A stretch of DNA of 32,351 nucleotides from Gammaproteobacteria bacterium. GTDB taxonomy: Bacteria > Pseudomonadota > Gammaproteobacteria > Pseudomonadales > Halieaceae. The stretch's first letter is position 1; each line of letters starts with the position of its first letter. The DNA is taken from the NCBI GenBank assembly GCA_003646405.1, contig QNFR01000017.1:1-32351 (forward strand). The letters are read 5' to 3'. The notes beneath the pieces were generated by a model. That model was given only the letters and a program-made list of their open reading frames with translations. It did not search any database and had not been told where the DNA came from. Shown here one piece after another: positions 8,664 to 16,239 of the stretch. Made by a program: the position numbers and the translations under genes.

Positions 8664-8897
8664 GTGGATAAGAAACAGAGCATACAAGACCCTTTCCTAA
8701 ACGCACTGCGTAAAGAGCGGATACCGGTCTCAATATTCATGAAGAATGGCATCAAATTGCAAGGGACGATTGTAAGTTTTGATCAGTTCATCCTGACCTT
8801 GAAAAATGTCAATACACAAGTCGTTTACAAACATGCCATTTCCACCGTTGTACCATCACGCAATGTGCGTATTCCCTCTGCGGACGACTCTTCTTAG
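8664..8897 (+). CDS. hfq: Hfq-family RNA chaperone, short-tailed and in an atypical locus
   Basis: Hfq is a ring-shaped hexamer that pairs small RNAs with mRNAs. The 77-aa product has a full Sm core. Sm1 holds the distal-face residues Phe25, Gly29, Ile30, Lys31, Leu32 and Gln33, with Phe25 where E. coli has Tyr25. Gln8 and Asp9 are kept in [15 protein letters not shown], and the rim reads Arg16-Lys17-Glu18-Arg19 instead of RRER. Sm2 contains [14 protein letters not shown] with Tyr55, Lys56 and His57. The acidic tail after Arg66 is only 11 residues. The start is GTG 8664, preceded by TAAGGA seven bases upstream. The usual gammaproteobacterial hfq lies in miaA-hfq-hflX; neither neighbour is here, and the core has diverged at several otherwise conserved positions. 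It may therefore be a second, specialised Hfq rather than the main one. The family call is certain; paralogue status is inference. Confidence 0.93.
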   Translation: MDKKQSIQDPFLNALRKERIPVSIFMKNGIKLQGTIVSFDQFILTLKNVNTQVVYKHAISTVVPSRNVRIPSADDSS

Positions 8898-8941
8898 CGG
8901 CGTAAACGACCATTGAGCAACAGCACTGCCCGTCGGATCGG

Positions 8942-8964
8942 GGGTGGTTGGTGCGCTAGTGTGC
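8942..8964 (+). repeat. Short dispersed intergenic repeat, copy B
   Basis: This stretch contains GGTGGTTGGTGCGCT and matches copy A (8107-8129) at 20 of 23 positions. It sits in the 74-bp convergent gap between the hfq stop and the yciB stop. It is not a T-tailed hairpin, so it does not look like a simple terminator. Confidence 0.4.
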
Positions 8965-8971
8965 ATTTACA

Positions 8972-9568
8972 TTAGTCTTTTACTGGCTCTTCCGGTTGTT
9001 CATCTTTCAGGTGCGGGCTGATCAGCAGTGCTGTCAAAATGGTCAGCAGCAGGGTGAAACCAATGGCGGAATACAGTTTGTAACTGACCCAGGCGTCTTC
9101 GCTGTAGCCGTAGGCCACCACCAGGTTGAGGCCGCCGACAATGGCGAAATTAGATACCCACAACAGGTTGAGTTTGGCCCATACCGCCTTGGGCAGGTGG
9201 ATCTGGCTGCCCAGGGTGCGCTCCATCAGGTTCTTGTCGCCGACAAACCCGGAGGCGCCAAAAGCCACTGCCAGCACCCAGTTGAAGATAGTGGGTTTCC
9301 ACTGAATGAACATCTGGTTGCGGAATATCAGGGTAGCGCCGCCGAACACCATCACCGCCAGCAGCAGCCACATCAGGCGTTTTTCAAACTCGCGGGTCAG
9401 GGCGTAGGTAGTGACCACTTGCAGTACCGTGGCGATCATGAGTACCGCTGTTGCGGAGAACATCCCATCGAAAGTGTACTCCCAGCCACCCACGGCAACG
9501 CTTTCACCTTTGAGTTGGTAGGTAATGAAAAACAACGCGATAGGAATAAATTCAAGTAATTGCTTCAT
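8972..9568 (-). CDS. yciB: Inner membrane protein YciB (septation protein A / IspZ family)
   Basis: YciB is a polytopic inner-membrane protein linked to cell-envelope integrity and division; older annotations call it intracellular septation protein A or IspZ. The 198-aa product has five to six hydrophobic segments. Family-typical motifs are MKQLLEFIPIALFFITY at the N-terminus, IFRNQMFIQWKPTIFNW, GDKNLMERTLG, and W-x-KLNLLWVSNFAIVGGLN. A charged tail (HLKDEQPEEPVKD) ends the protein. It starts at ATG 9568 and diverges from the PHP-domain gene (rnm). In Pseudomonas it is next to yciI and the PHP/YciO genes, as here except for the intervening hfq. Confidence 0.93.
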   Translation of the reverse strand: MKQLLEFIPIALFFITYQLKGESVAVGGWEYTFDGMFSATAVLMIATVLQVVTTYALTREFEKRLMWLLLAVMVFGGATLIFRNQMFIQWKPTIFNWVLAVAFGASGFVGDKNLMERTLGSQIHLPKAVWAKLNLLWVSNFAIVGGLNLVVAYGYSEDAWVSYKLYSAIGFTLLLTILTALLISPHLKDEQPEEPVKD

Positions 9569-9645
9569 GGATTATATTGTGCTCCGACTGGTACCATGCG
9601 TAATTCCTGTTAGCCTGCCTGGCCGAACCGACAAGTGTAAAGATT

Positions 9646-10485
9646 GTGTTGATCGACTTCCATACCCATACTAATGCTTCTGACGGCGCCCTGGCGCCCT
9701 GTGAAGTGATCGATCGAGCCCTGGCCAGGAAAATTGCTCTACTGGCCATTACCGACCACGATACGGTGGCCGGATATCGGGCAGCGGCCGCTTATTATAC
9801 GCGCAATCCAGGCGACATGCGGCTTATCCAGGGTATTGAATTTTCCTGCCGCTGGTCGGGCACTACCGTGCATGTGGTGGGACTGGGTGTCGATAGTGAG
9901 CATGCGGCCATGCTCGAGGGCTTGGCAGTACTGGCCAAGGCGCGGTGTGACCGGGGCAAGAAAATCGGCAGTCAGCTGGAGGCGCTGGGTTTCAGCGGTG
10001 CATTGGAAGGCGCCCTGGCCGAGGCGAGTGGCAGCCAGCTTGGTCGCCCCCACTTTGCCGCCTGGATGGTGGCGCAAGGTCATGTGACGGACCACAGCCA
10101 GGCCTTTGACAAGTATCTGGGCCAGGGCAAAACCGGGGACGTCAAAGCGTTCTGGCCGGAATTGGCCGAGGTTACGCAGTGGATCGAAGCCTCTGGTGGT
10201 GCGGCTGTTATCGCCCACCCCCTCAAGTATCGTTTTACACGGATGAAGCTGCGGCGCCTGGTGGTGGATTTTATGGCTGCCGGTGGCAGTGGCATCGAGG
10301 TGCTCAGCGGCTACCAGAGCGCGGACCAGACCACCCAGCTCAAGCGTCTTGCGGCGGAATTTGAGATGGAGGCCTCCATCGGCAGTGATTTTCACCGGGA
10401 TGCCCCCTACAGCCCGCAACTCGGTGTAGAATTGCCGCAGCTTGAGGGCTTGCGCGGCGTCTGGGAACGATGGGCGCAGGCATAG
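9646..10485 (+). CDS. rnm: PHP-domain 5'-3' exoribonuclease Rnm (TrpH/YciV, RNase AM)
   Basis: The E. coli homologue (RNase AM, formerly YciV/TrpH) acts on the 5' ends of rRNA precursors and degrades short oligonucleotides. The 279-aa product carries the PHP metal-binding motifs in order: IDFHTHTNASDG (residues 3-14), LLAITDHDTVAGY (about 32-44), IEFSCRW, HVVGLGVD, a GRPHFA segment, AVIAHPLKY and GSDFHRD near the C-terminus. These provide the His/Asp/Glu ligands for a multinuclear metal site, and none appears missing. The start is GTG 9646 or the next codon TTG 9649; no strong Shine-Dalgarno sequence decides between them. It is followed by yciO, its usual partner in gammaproteobacteria. Confidence 0.92.
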   Translation: MLIDFHTHTNASDGALAPCEVIDRALARKIALLAITDHDTVAGYRAAAAYYTRNPGDMRLIQGIEFSCRWSGTTVHVVGLGVDSEHAAMLEGLAVLAKARCDRGKKIGSQLEALGFSGALEGALAEASGSQLGRPHFAAWMVAQGHVTDHSQAFDKYLGQGKTGDVKAFWPELAEVTQWIEASGGAAVIAHPLKYRFTRMKLRRLVVDFMAAGGSGIEVLSGYQSADQTTQLKRLAAEFEMEASIGSDFHRDAPYSPQLGVELPQLEGLRGVWERWAQA

Positions 10486-10564
10486 TGCCCGATAAAGCTG
10501 GGCCCATGTCAAACGACTGCAACGCAGCATTGGGCCGCCTGGTAGGCACTGATCCTAACTTATC

Positions 10565-10584
10565 AGGTGGTTGGAGCACTAATC
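10565..10584 (+). repeat. Short dispersed intergenic repeat, copy C
   Basis: This stretch contains GGTGGTTGGAGCACT, about 28 bases before the yciO start. It shares its first 13 or so bases (GGTGGTTGGAGC) with copy A and diverges after that. It is the weakest of the three copies. Confidence 0.3.
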
Positions 10585-10611
10585 CCTGACAGATCCTGAG
10601 AGAAAGCGTAC

Positions 10612-11235
10612 GTGAGCCAGTTTTTCCAGATTCATCCCGACAATCCCCAGGCTCGCCTGGTCCGCCAGGCGGTGGATATCATCCGCAGCGGTGGGGTGGT
10701 GGTCTATCCTACCGACTCGGCCTACGCCCTGGGTTGCCATATCGGCGATAAGAGCGCCCTGGATCGCATTCGTCGTATCCGCAAGCTGGACGACAGGCAC
10801 AATTTCACCCTGGTATGTCGGGACCTGTCAGAAATTGCCACCTACGCCAGGGTGGATAACACGGCCTATCGCCTGTTGCGTCATTGCACCCCGGGCCCGT
10901 ATACCTTCATCCTGCGAGCGACCTCGGAAGTGCCCAAGCGCCTGATGCACCCAAAGCGCAAAACTGTCGGCCTGCGGGTCCCCGACAACCATATAGCAGC
11001 GGCCCTGCTGGAAGACCTGGGCGAGCCATTAATGAGCGTAACCCTGATCATGCCCGGCGATGAACTCCCCCTGATCGATCCCTACGACATTCGCGCCACC
11101 CTGGAGCGCGATGTTGATCTGGTGATCGATGGCGGCTACTGTGGAATGGAGGCCACAACCGTGGTGGATCTGGCCGATGAAACGCCTCTGGTATTACGTG
11201 CTGGCAAAGGAGATATCACCCCTTTTGAGAATTAG
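10612..11235 (+). CDS. yciO: YciO family L-threonylcarbamoyladenylate synthase-like protein
   Basis: YciO belongs to the YrdC/Sua5 fold family, which makes threonylcarbamoyl-AMP for tRNA t6A37. YciO itself is a paralogue whose exact role is less clear. The 207-aa product has the YrdC signature: a substrate loop GGVVVYPTDSAYALGCHIGDK, the RIRRIRKLDDRHNFTLVC segment with the KxR...S/N pattern, TPGPYTFILRAT, and the basic KRKTVGLRVPDN. A C-terminal VDLADETPLVLRAGKGD segment completes it. Length equals E. coli YciO (206 aa). It starts at GTG 10612 after a GAGAGA purine stretch. It lies between rnm and scpA in the classic order. Confidence 0.92.
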   Translation: MSQFFQIHPDNPQARLVRQAVDIIRSGGVVVYPTDSAYALGCHIGDKSALDRIRRIRKLDDRHNFTLVCRDLSEIATYARVDNTAYRLLRHCTPGPYTFILRATSEVPKRLMHPKRKTVGLRVPDNHIAAALLEDLGEPLMSVTLIMPGDELPLIDPYDIRATLERDVDLVIDGGYCGMEATTVVDLADETPLVLRAGKGDITPFEN

Positions 11236-11274
11236 TGAGGTATACTGACTCGTACATAAAAGCAGGTAAGTTCT

Positions 11275-12159
11275 GTGTCAGTCAATGAAACCAATAACGA
11301 AGCTCAGGCCGGCGCACCGGCAGGGCAAGATGTCCCGCAGTTCACCGCCACACCGTCCCACCCGATAGTCCAGCCGCAGCAGGGAGAAATGCCTTTTGCC
11401 GTGGTGATGGGTCAGGCGGTTACCGAATTACCTAAAGATTTGTATATTCCGCCCCAGGCGCTGGAAGTTTTCCTGGAGGCCTTCGAAGGGCCGCTGGACC
11501 TGTTGCTGTATCTGATCAAGCGGCAGAACCTGGATATCCTGGAGATCGACGTCTCCAGGGTCACCGAGCAGTACATGCACTATGTAGACCTGATGGACGC
11601 CATGCAGTTTGAACTGGCGGGCGAGTACCTGTTGATGGCGGCGATGCTGGCCGAGATCAAGTCGCGTATGCTGCTGCCGCGTTCCGGCGAGGTGGAAGAT
11701 GACGAGGAAGACCCACGGGCACAGCTGATTCGGCGCCTGCAGGAGTACGAGCGATTCAAGAAGGCGGCTGAAGATATTGAGGAAATACCCCGTATGGAGC
11801 GCGATACCTGGGTGGGTAGCGCCAATCCCCCGAATATCAACCGCACACGCCCGAATCCGGATGTGGACATGCGCGAGTTGCTGTTGGCCCTGGGCGGGGT
11901 TATGCGTCGGGCGGACATGTTGGAAAGCCATCACATCCAGCGCGAGGCCCTGTCTACCCGGGAGCGTATGAGCGAGGTGCTGGACAGGCTGTCCGGTCAG
12001 CAGTTTGTGCCCTTTGTCGCACTGTTTACCGAGCGGGAGGGCCGCCTGGGAGTGATTGTGACTTTTCTGGCAATTATGGAGCTCATCAAGGAATCACTGG
12101 TGGAGATCGTGCAGACTGAAAGTTTCGGTCCCATCCACGTCAAGGCAAGGGCGGAGTAA
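11275..12159 (+). CDS. scpA: Segregation and condensation protein A (kleisin ScpA)
   Basis: ScpA is the kleisin that bridges the SMC heads and recruits ScpB, organising and segregating the chromosome. The 294-aa product has an N-terminal, probably disordered extension (about 65 residues, rich in Gln, Pro and Ala). The kleisin N-domain follows (LEAFEGPLDLLLYLIKRQNLDI, residues about 67-90), then a linker with acidic residues (EVEDDEEDPRAQ), an RRLQEYERFKKAAE segment, and a C-terminal winged helix (FVALFTEREGRLGVIVTFLAIMELIKE). It starts at GTG 11275, with AGG-TAAG eight bases before. It is followed by scpB after a single base, so the two are co-translated. Confidence 0.95.
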   Translation: MSVNETNNEAQAGAPAGQDVPQFTATPSHPIVQPQQGEMPFAVVMGQAVTELPKDLYIPPQALEVFLEAFEGPLDLLLYLIKRQNLDILEIDVSRVTEQYMHYVDLMDAMQFELAGEYLLMAAMLAEIKSRMLLPRSGEVEDDEEDPRAQLIRRLQEYERFKKAAEDIEEIPRMERDTWVGSANPPNINRTRPNPDVDMRELLLALGGVMRRADMLESHHIQREALSTRERMSEVLDRLSGQQFVPFVALFTEREGRLGVIVTFLAIMELIKESLVEIVQTESFGPIHVKARAE

Positions 12160-12160
12160 C

Positions 12161-13027
12161 ATGTCAGACATAGGGTTGGTGCAGATTATTGAAGGGGCTT
12201 TGCTGGCGGCGGGAAGGCCGCTCACTGTTGCCCAGCTGGCGGACCTGTTTGAGGAATGCGGGCGCCCTGAAAATGTGGCGATTCGTGAAGCACTCAAAGA
12301 AGTGGCGGAGCGTTGTGAAGACCGGGGTTTTGAATTACAGGAGGTGGCCAGCGGCTTCCGCTATCAAGTGCGCCAGTCCCTGAGCACCTGGGTGGCCCGC
12401 CTGTGGCACGAGCGACCCCAGAAATATTCCAGGGCACTGCTGGAAACCCTGGCCCTGATTGCCTACAGGCAGCCGATTACCCGCGGTGAGATCGAGGAAA
12501 TACGAGGAGTTGCGGTGAGCTCCAATATCGTCAAGACCTTGCACGAACGCGAGTGGATACGCGTGGTGGGGCACCGGGATGTACCGGGTCGGCCCGCCAT
12601 GTACGCCACCACGCGCCAGTTTCTGGACTATTTCAACCTTAAAAGCCTGGATCAACTACCTGCTCTGGCGGAAATTCGCGATCTGGAGACGCTGAACGCT
12701 GAGCTTGGGTTCAGCGAACCCGCTCCGAAAGGGGCTGGCAGTGATGCCGCAGACAGTGGTGGAGATGGACCGGAGTTGACCGTCGTTGGTGGCACCGAGC
12801 ACACACCGCCACTGAAAGAGGTGCCGGCGGAGCCGGTAACCCTGTCCGAGGCCGCGGACCAACTCCAGTCCCGCGCCGCCTCCATGGAGTTGGTAGGGCA
12901 GGAGCCAGTCACCGCGCAGGAAGCGCCTGCGCCTGCGCTCGACAGTGGGGGCACACAGGTTGAGGGTGGCGAGACTGATGGTGGGTACGCCGATGAAGAA
13001 CCAACCAAGCCAGAATCTCAGGCCTGA
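12161..13027 (+). CDS. scpB: Segregation and condensation protein B (ScpB)
   Basis: ScpB dimers bind ScpA in the SMC-ScpAB complex. The 288-aa product has two winged-helix domains: IIEGALLAAGRPLTVAQLADLF to about residue 85, then YSRALLETLALIAYRQPITRGEIEEIRGV to about residue 175. The family motif RDVPGRPAMYATTRQFLDYF ends the fold. A low-complexity, acidic Ala/Pro/Glu/Gly-rich tail (about residues 190-288) follows; it has no similarity I recognise and is longer than in many ScpB proteins. It starts one base after scpA. rluB follows after a short gap, completing the scpA-scpB-rluB order common in this group. Confidence 0.95.
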   Translation: MSDIGLVQIIEGALLAAGRPLTVAQLADLFEECGRPENVAIREALKEVAERCEDRGFELQEVASGFRYQVRQSLSTWVARLWHERPQKYSRALLETLALIAYRQPITRGEIEEIRGVAVSSNIVKTLHEREWIRVVGHRDVPGRPAMYATTRQFLDYFNLKSLDQLPALAEIRDLETLNAELGFSEPAPKGAGSDAADSGGDGPELTVVGGTEHTPPLKEVPAEPVTLSEAADQLQSRAASMELVGQEPVTAQEAPAPALDSGGTQVEGGETDGGYADEEPTKPESQA

Positions 13028-13039
13028 CGGAAAACTGAC

Positions 13040-13933
13040 ATGGCCAAGAGACCCCGCAAGGGTCCCGCGACACAAGAGCCGGCACGGCCGGTGACCAAAG
13101 CGGGCGAAAAACTACAAAAAGTATTGGCCCGCGCCGGCCTTGGTTCCCGCCGTGAGATGGAGCGGTGGATAGAGGAGGGGCGCATAGCGGTCAACGGCAA
13201 GGTGGCCAGGCTGGGTGACCGGGTGGACGACCGCACCAGTATCGCCGTGGATGGCAAGCCGCTGGCGCGCGAGGGTGCCCAACAAGCCCGTTGTATTCTC
13301 TATCATAAACCCACCGGTGAGGTTTGTACCCGTAGCGACCCGGAGGGTCGTCGCACGGTATTTCAGCGCCTGCCAAAGCTGAAATCAGGCCGCTGGATTT
13401 CCATAGGGCGCCTGGATTTCAATACATCCGGTCTGTTGCTGTTTACCACCGATGGTGACCTGGCCAACGCCCTGATGCACCCGTCTTCCAATATCGAACG
13501 CGAATATATGGTGCGGGTCATGGGCAATGTGCAGAAGGAAATGCTGCAGCGTATGATCGAGGGCGTCATGCTGGACGACGGAGTCGCACGCTTTGCCGAC
13601 ATACAGGACGGCGGCGGTGAAGGCATCAACCGCTGGTTCTATGTGGTACTTATGGAAGGTCGTAACCGTGAGGTCAGGCGCCTGTGGGAATCACAGGGCC
13701 TTACGGTTTCGCGTCTCAAGCGCGTGCGCTACGGCGAAGTGTTTATCCCCTCCAGGGTCAAGCAGGGGCAGTGGGTGGAGATGGAACTGAAAGAGATCAA
13801 GAGCCTGTATCGCATGGCCGGGCTGCCGATGAAGGACATGAAACGCGGTACGGCCAAAGAGCGCGAGGTGATGGAGCGGCAGTTCAACAAGCGCAAAGGT
13901 CGTGCACCTTCCCGTTCGCGTGGTAAATCCTGA
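13040..13933 (+). CDS. rluB: 23S rRNA pseudouridine-2605 synthase (RluB)
   Basis: RluB converts U2605 of 23S rRNA to pseudouridine. The 297-aa protein has a basic N-terminus, then an S4 RNA-binding domain (KLQKVLARAGLGSRREMERWI to about residue 68). The RsuA/RluB catalytic domain follows, with the catalytic Asp126 in GRLDFNTSGLLLFTTDGD. The EYMVRV strand, EGRNREVRRLWESQG and a final VEMELKE strand complete the fold. The C-terminal tail (about residues 265-297) is very basic (KRKGRAPSRSRGKS), typical of RluB. It starts at ATG 13040, twelve bases past the scpB stop, and ends facing yciK. The gap between them (13934-14042) shows only a weak five-base-pair hairpin and a T run, not a clear terminator. 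Confidence 0.93.
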   Translation: MAKRPRKGPATQEPARPVTKAGEKLQKVLARAGLGSRREMERWIEEGRIAVNGKVARLGDRVDDRTSIAVDGKPLAREGAQQARCILYHKPTGEVCTRSDPEGRRTVFQRLPKLKSGRWISIGRLDFNTSGLLLFTTDGDLANALMHPSSNIEREYMVRVMGNVQKEMLQRMIEGVMLDDGVARFADIQDGGGEGINRWFYVVLMEGRNREVRRLWESQGLTVSRLKRVRYGEVFIPSRVKQGQWVEMELKEIKSLYRMAGLPMKDMKRGTAKEREVMERQFNKRKGRAPSRSRGKS

Positions 13934-14042
13934 GCCATTCTGACCACAACTCGATCTTTCGAGGCCAGTAGATTCTTTTTTTAACAGCTTTTCGCACAAA
14001 TACGGCGGTGGGAGCAAAAACAAATATCCGGGGCGTCGAGCT

Positions 14043-14801
14043 TTACTGCGCGTCGAATGCCATACCGGTGATTCCCGCGCTGTCATCTCCCATTAAAAAT
14101 AGATAAGCCGGCATAATGTCCTGCGGTGCGGGATTGTCCGTGGGTGTTTCCGCCGGGTAGGCGGTTCTGCGCATGCTGGTATTGGTCGCCCCTGGATTGA
14201 GGCTGTTTACCCTTACCTTCGACGTGTTTTCCAATTCACTGGCCAGCACCTGCATAAAGCCCTCAGTGGCAAACTTGGATGCCGCATAGGCACCCCAGTA
14301 GGCTCTGCCGGTGCGACCCACCCCGGATGATGTAAATACGATGGAGGCCGCAGGTGCCCCTTGCAACTGAGGTAGCAGATAGCGCGTCAGTAGAAACTGG
14401 GCATTGACGTTGACCTGCATGACTTGCTGCCAGCTGGCGTAGCCCGCGCTTTCAATCGGGCGTCGGTCTCCCAGGATACCGGCGTTGTGCAGGAGGCCGT
14501 CCAGGTAAGGAAATTCGGTGGCCAGGTTGTCGGACAGGGTCTGGTAGTTTTCTTCGGCCGCTGTGGCCAGGTCCAGTTCAATGAAGCCCGGTCGGGGTCC
14601 GCCGGCCGCCTCTATCTCGTCATACACAGCTTCAAGCTTGTGGCCCGTGCGGCCCAGTAAAATGATGGTTGCGCCGTGTTGAGCGTAGCTGAGGGCCGCA
14701 GCCCGGCCGATACCGTCGCCGGCGCCTGTGACAACAATGGTTTTGCCCGTTAACAGGTCGGCGCGGGGTGCATAATCAGCGGGGGCGGTTAATATTTCCA
14801 T
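14043..14801 (-). CDS. yciK: YciK family short-chain dehydrogenase/reductase
   Basis: This is an NAD(P)-dependent oxidoreductase of the classical SDR family; the physiological substrate of YciK is unknown. The 252-aa protein shows the nucleotide-binding motif VVTGAGDGIGRA (residues 23-34), the NAG motif in LLHNAGILGDR, and the catalytic Ser-Tyr-Lys set in VFTSSGVGRTGRAYWGAYAASKFATEGF. The structural VNSLNPGATNTSMRRTAYP segment follows. Length equals E. coli YciK (252 aa). It is the last gene of mtaD-ubiG-gph-yciK, 26 bases after the gph stop. The same order occurs in Pseudomonas. Confidence 0.93.
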   Translation of the reverse strand: MEILTAPADYAPRADLLTGKTIVVTGAGDGIGRAAALSYAQHGATIILLGRTGHKLEAVYDEIEAAGGPRPGFIELDLATAAEENYQTLSDNLATEFPYLDGLLHNAGILGDRRPIESAGYASWQQVMQVNVNAQFLLTRYLLPQLQGAPAASIVFTSSGVGRTGRAYWGAYAASKFATEGFMQVLASELENTSKVRVNSLNPGATNTSMRRTAYPAETPTDNPAPQDIMPAYLFLMGDDSAGITGMAFDAQ

Positions 14802-14827
14802 GTTGTGTGCTCTATCTCTACCAGGCT

Positions 14828-15532
14828 CTACTGACCCAGGATTAAACTGAGTAATTCAGTGCTGCACCCGGCATGGGTGTTGGCCCCCCAGTTGTAGGGG
14901 TCGTCGTCCGGTTCTATGTAGCCGTAGGTCGCCGCAATGGTGTACATACCGGCGCGCCGTCCGGCTTCGATGTCGCGTTGGTGATCGCCCACGTAAATTG
15001 CCTCACTGGGCGAACAGTTCAATTCCCTGCAGTTGAGGTACAGGGATTCGGGATGTGGCTTGCGCTCGCTTACGTCGTCGGGGCACACTACGCTGCCAGG
15101 TTGGGGCTGAATGTTCAGCCGCTGTAGCAGTGGCTCGGTGTAGGCCCGTGGTTTGTTGGTTGAGATACCCCAGGCTATGCCCCTTATGTGCAGCTCTCCC
15201 AGCAGTGATGCTATACCGGGGTAGGGTTTGGCGATGCTGCCCAGTACCTCGCTGTACAGCTCCAACAGGCGCAGGCGTTTACTCTCGAATTCCGGCGCGT
15301 CCTCGCTCATATCCAGCCCCAGGCTGACCAGTGCCCGGGCGCCGTTGGAGACCGAGGCACGGATGCGTTGCGGGTCCATTTCCCCATGGCCGTGCTCAGC
15401 TCGCAGGGCTTGTACAACCGGTACAAATTCGTCAGCGGTGTCTACCAGCGTGCCATCCAGGTCGAAAATGACGGCTTTCAGGTTTTGCGGCAGGCTCCTT
15501 GGCGGGCCAGCTTCTGGTGGGCCGCCCTTCAA
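14828..15532 (-). CDS. gph: Phosphoglycolate phosphatase-like HAD hydrolase (Gph), start codon uncertain
   Basis: Gph dephosphorylates 2-phosphoglycolate formed during repair of oxidative DNA ends; some relatives in this operon position act as MupP (MurNAc-6-phosphate phosphatase), so the substrate is open. HAD motifs are complete: [16 protein letters not shown] (nucleophile Asp24, acid Asp26), [12 protein letters not shown] in the cap, GISTNKPR (motif II Thr/Ser), the motif III lysine in [10 protein letters not shown], and [14 protein letters not shown] (motif IV). The open frame runs back to 15826, but that extension overlaps ubiG and is not conserved. No ATG or GTG lies between the ubiG stop and the first HAD motif. 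TTG 15532, overlapping the ubiG stop as TTGA, gives 234 aa and is preferred; CTG codons at 15493 or 15481 are alternatives. Confidence 0.87.
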   Translation of the reverse strand: MKGGPPEAGPPRSLPQNLKAVIFDLDGTLVDTADEFVPVVQALRAEHGHGEMDPQRIRASVSNGARALVSLGLDMSEDAPEFESKRLRLLELYSEVLGSIAKPYPGIASLLGELHIRGIAWGISTNKPRAYTEPLLQRLNIQPQPGSVVCPDDVSERKPHPESLYLNCRELNCSPSEAIYVGDHQRDIEAGRRAGMYTIAATYGYIEPDDDPYNWGANTHAGCSTELLSLILGQ

Positions 15533-16239
15533 GCGGGTTTTACCGCGCGTACCATGTAATTCACGCTCACGTCTTTCGGGTTCAGGCGGTAGTGTTTGGT
15601 CAGGGGGTTGTAGATAAGGCCGGTCATATCCGCCAGCGCCAGGCCGGCTTTTCGAATCCAGCCGGCCAGCTCTGAAGGCTTGATGAACTTGGCGTATTCG
15701 TGCGTGCCCGCGGGCAGCAGTTGCAAAATATGCTCGGCGCCGACTATGGCAAAGAGATAGGCTTTGGGGTTGCGGTTGATGGTAGAGAAATACAAGGACC
15801 CGCCGGGTTGCGCCAGGGCCGCGCACGCGGCGATTACAGAGGCCGGATCGGGCACGTGCTCCAGCATTTCCAGGCAGCAGACGATGTCATAATTCCCGGC
15901 TTCGCGCTCCGCCAGCTGTTCGGCCGTGGATTGCAGGTAGTTCACCTCTACACCCGACTCCAACCCGTGCAGTTGCGCCACAGATAGCGGCGCTTCGCCC
16001 ATGTCGATACCGGTGACCGTGGCGCCGCGTTGGGCCATGGACTCGGCCAGAATGCCGCCACCGCAGCCCACATCGACCAGGCGCTTGCCGGCGACCGGTG
16101 AGTGCTGGTCGATATAATTGGCGCGCAGGGGATTGATCTCGTGCAGCGCTTTAAACTCACTGTTGCGATCCCACCAACGCGAGGCCAAGGCCTCGAATTT
16201 GGCGATTTCCTGTGGATCTACATTCATGCTCTGGTTCAT
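15529..16239 (-). CDS. ubiG: Ubiquinone biosynthesis O-methyltransferase (UbiG)
   Basis: UbiG performs both O-methylations of ubiquinone synthesis, using SAM, at the inner membrane surface. The 236-aa protein has the class I methyltransferase core: [16 protein letters not shown] (residues 54-69, SAM binding), [25 protein letters not shown] and [12 protein letters not shown]. UbiG-specific segments are [26 protein letters not shown] at the N-terminus and [30 protein letters not shown] near the C-terminus. The ATG overlaps the mtaD stop by four bases (ATGA), and its own stop overlaps the likely gph start, so the operon is translationally coupled throughout. Confidence 0.96.
   Translation of the reverse strand: MNQSMNVDPQEIAKFEALASRWWDRNSEFKALHEINPLRANYIDQHSPVAGKRLVDVGCGGGILAESMAQRGATVTGIDMGEAPLSVAQLHGLESGVEVNYLQSTAEQLAEREAGNYDIVCCLEMLEHVPDPASVIAACAALAQPGGSLYFSTINRNPKAYLFAIVGAEHILQLLPAGTHEYAKFIKPSELAGWIRKAGLALADMTGLIYNPLTKHYRLNPKDVSVNYMVRAVKPA

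Noticed and set aside
13934-14042. Possible terminator between rluB and yciK (CTCGA/TCGAG hairpin and a T run)
   Set aside because: The stem is only five base pairs and the T run is about 20 bases away, so it is too weak to annotate.
15533-15826. N-terminal extension of the gph frame
   Set aside because: It overlaps ubiG in another frame, is arginine-rich and has no HAD or other motif.
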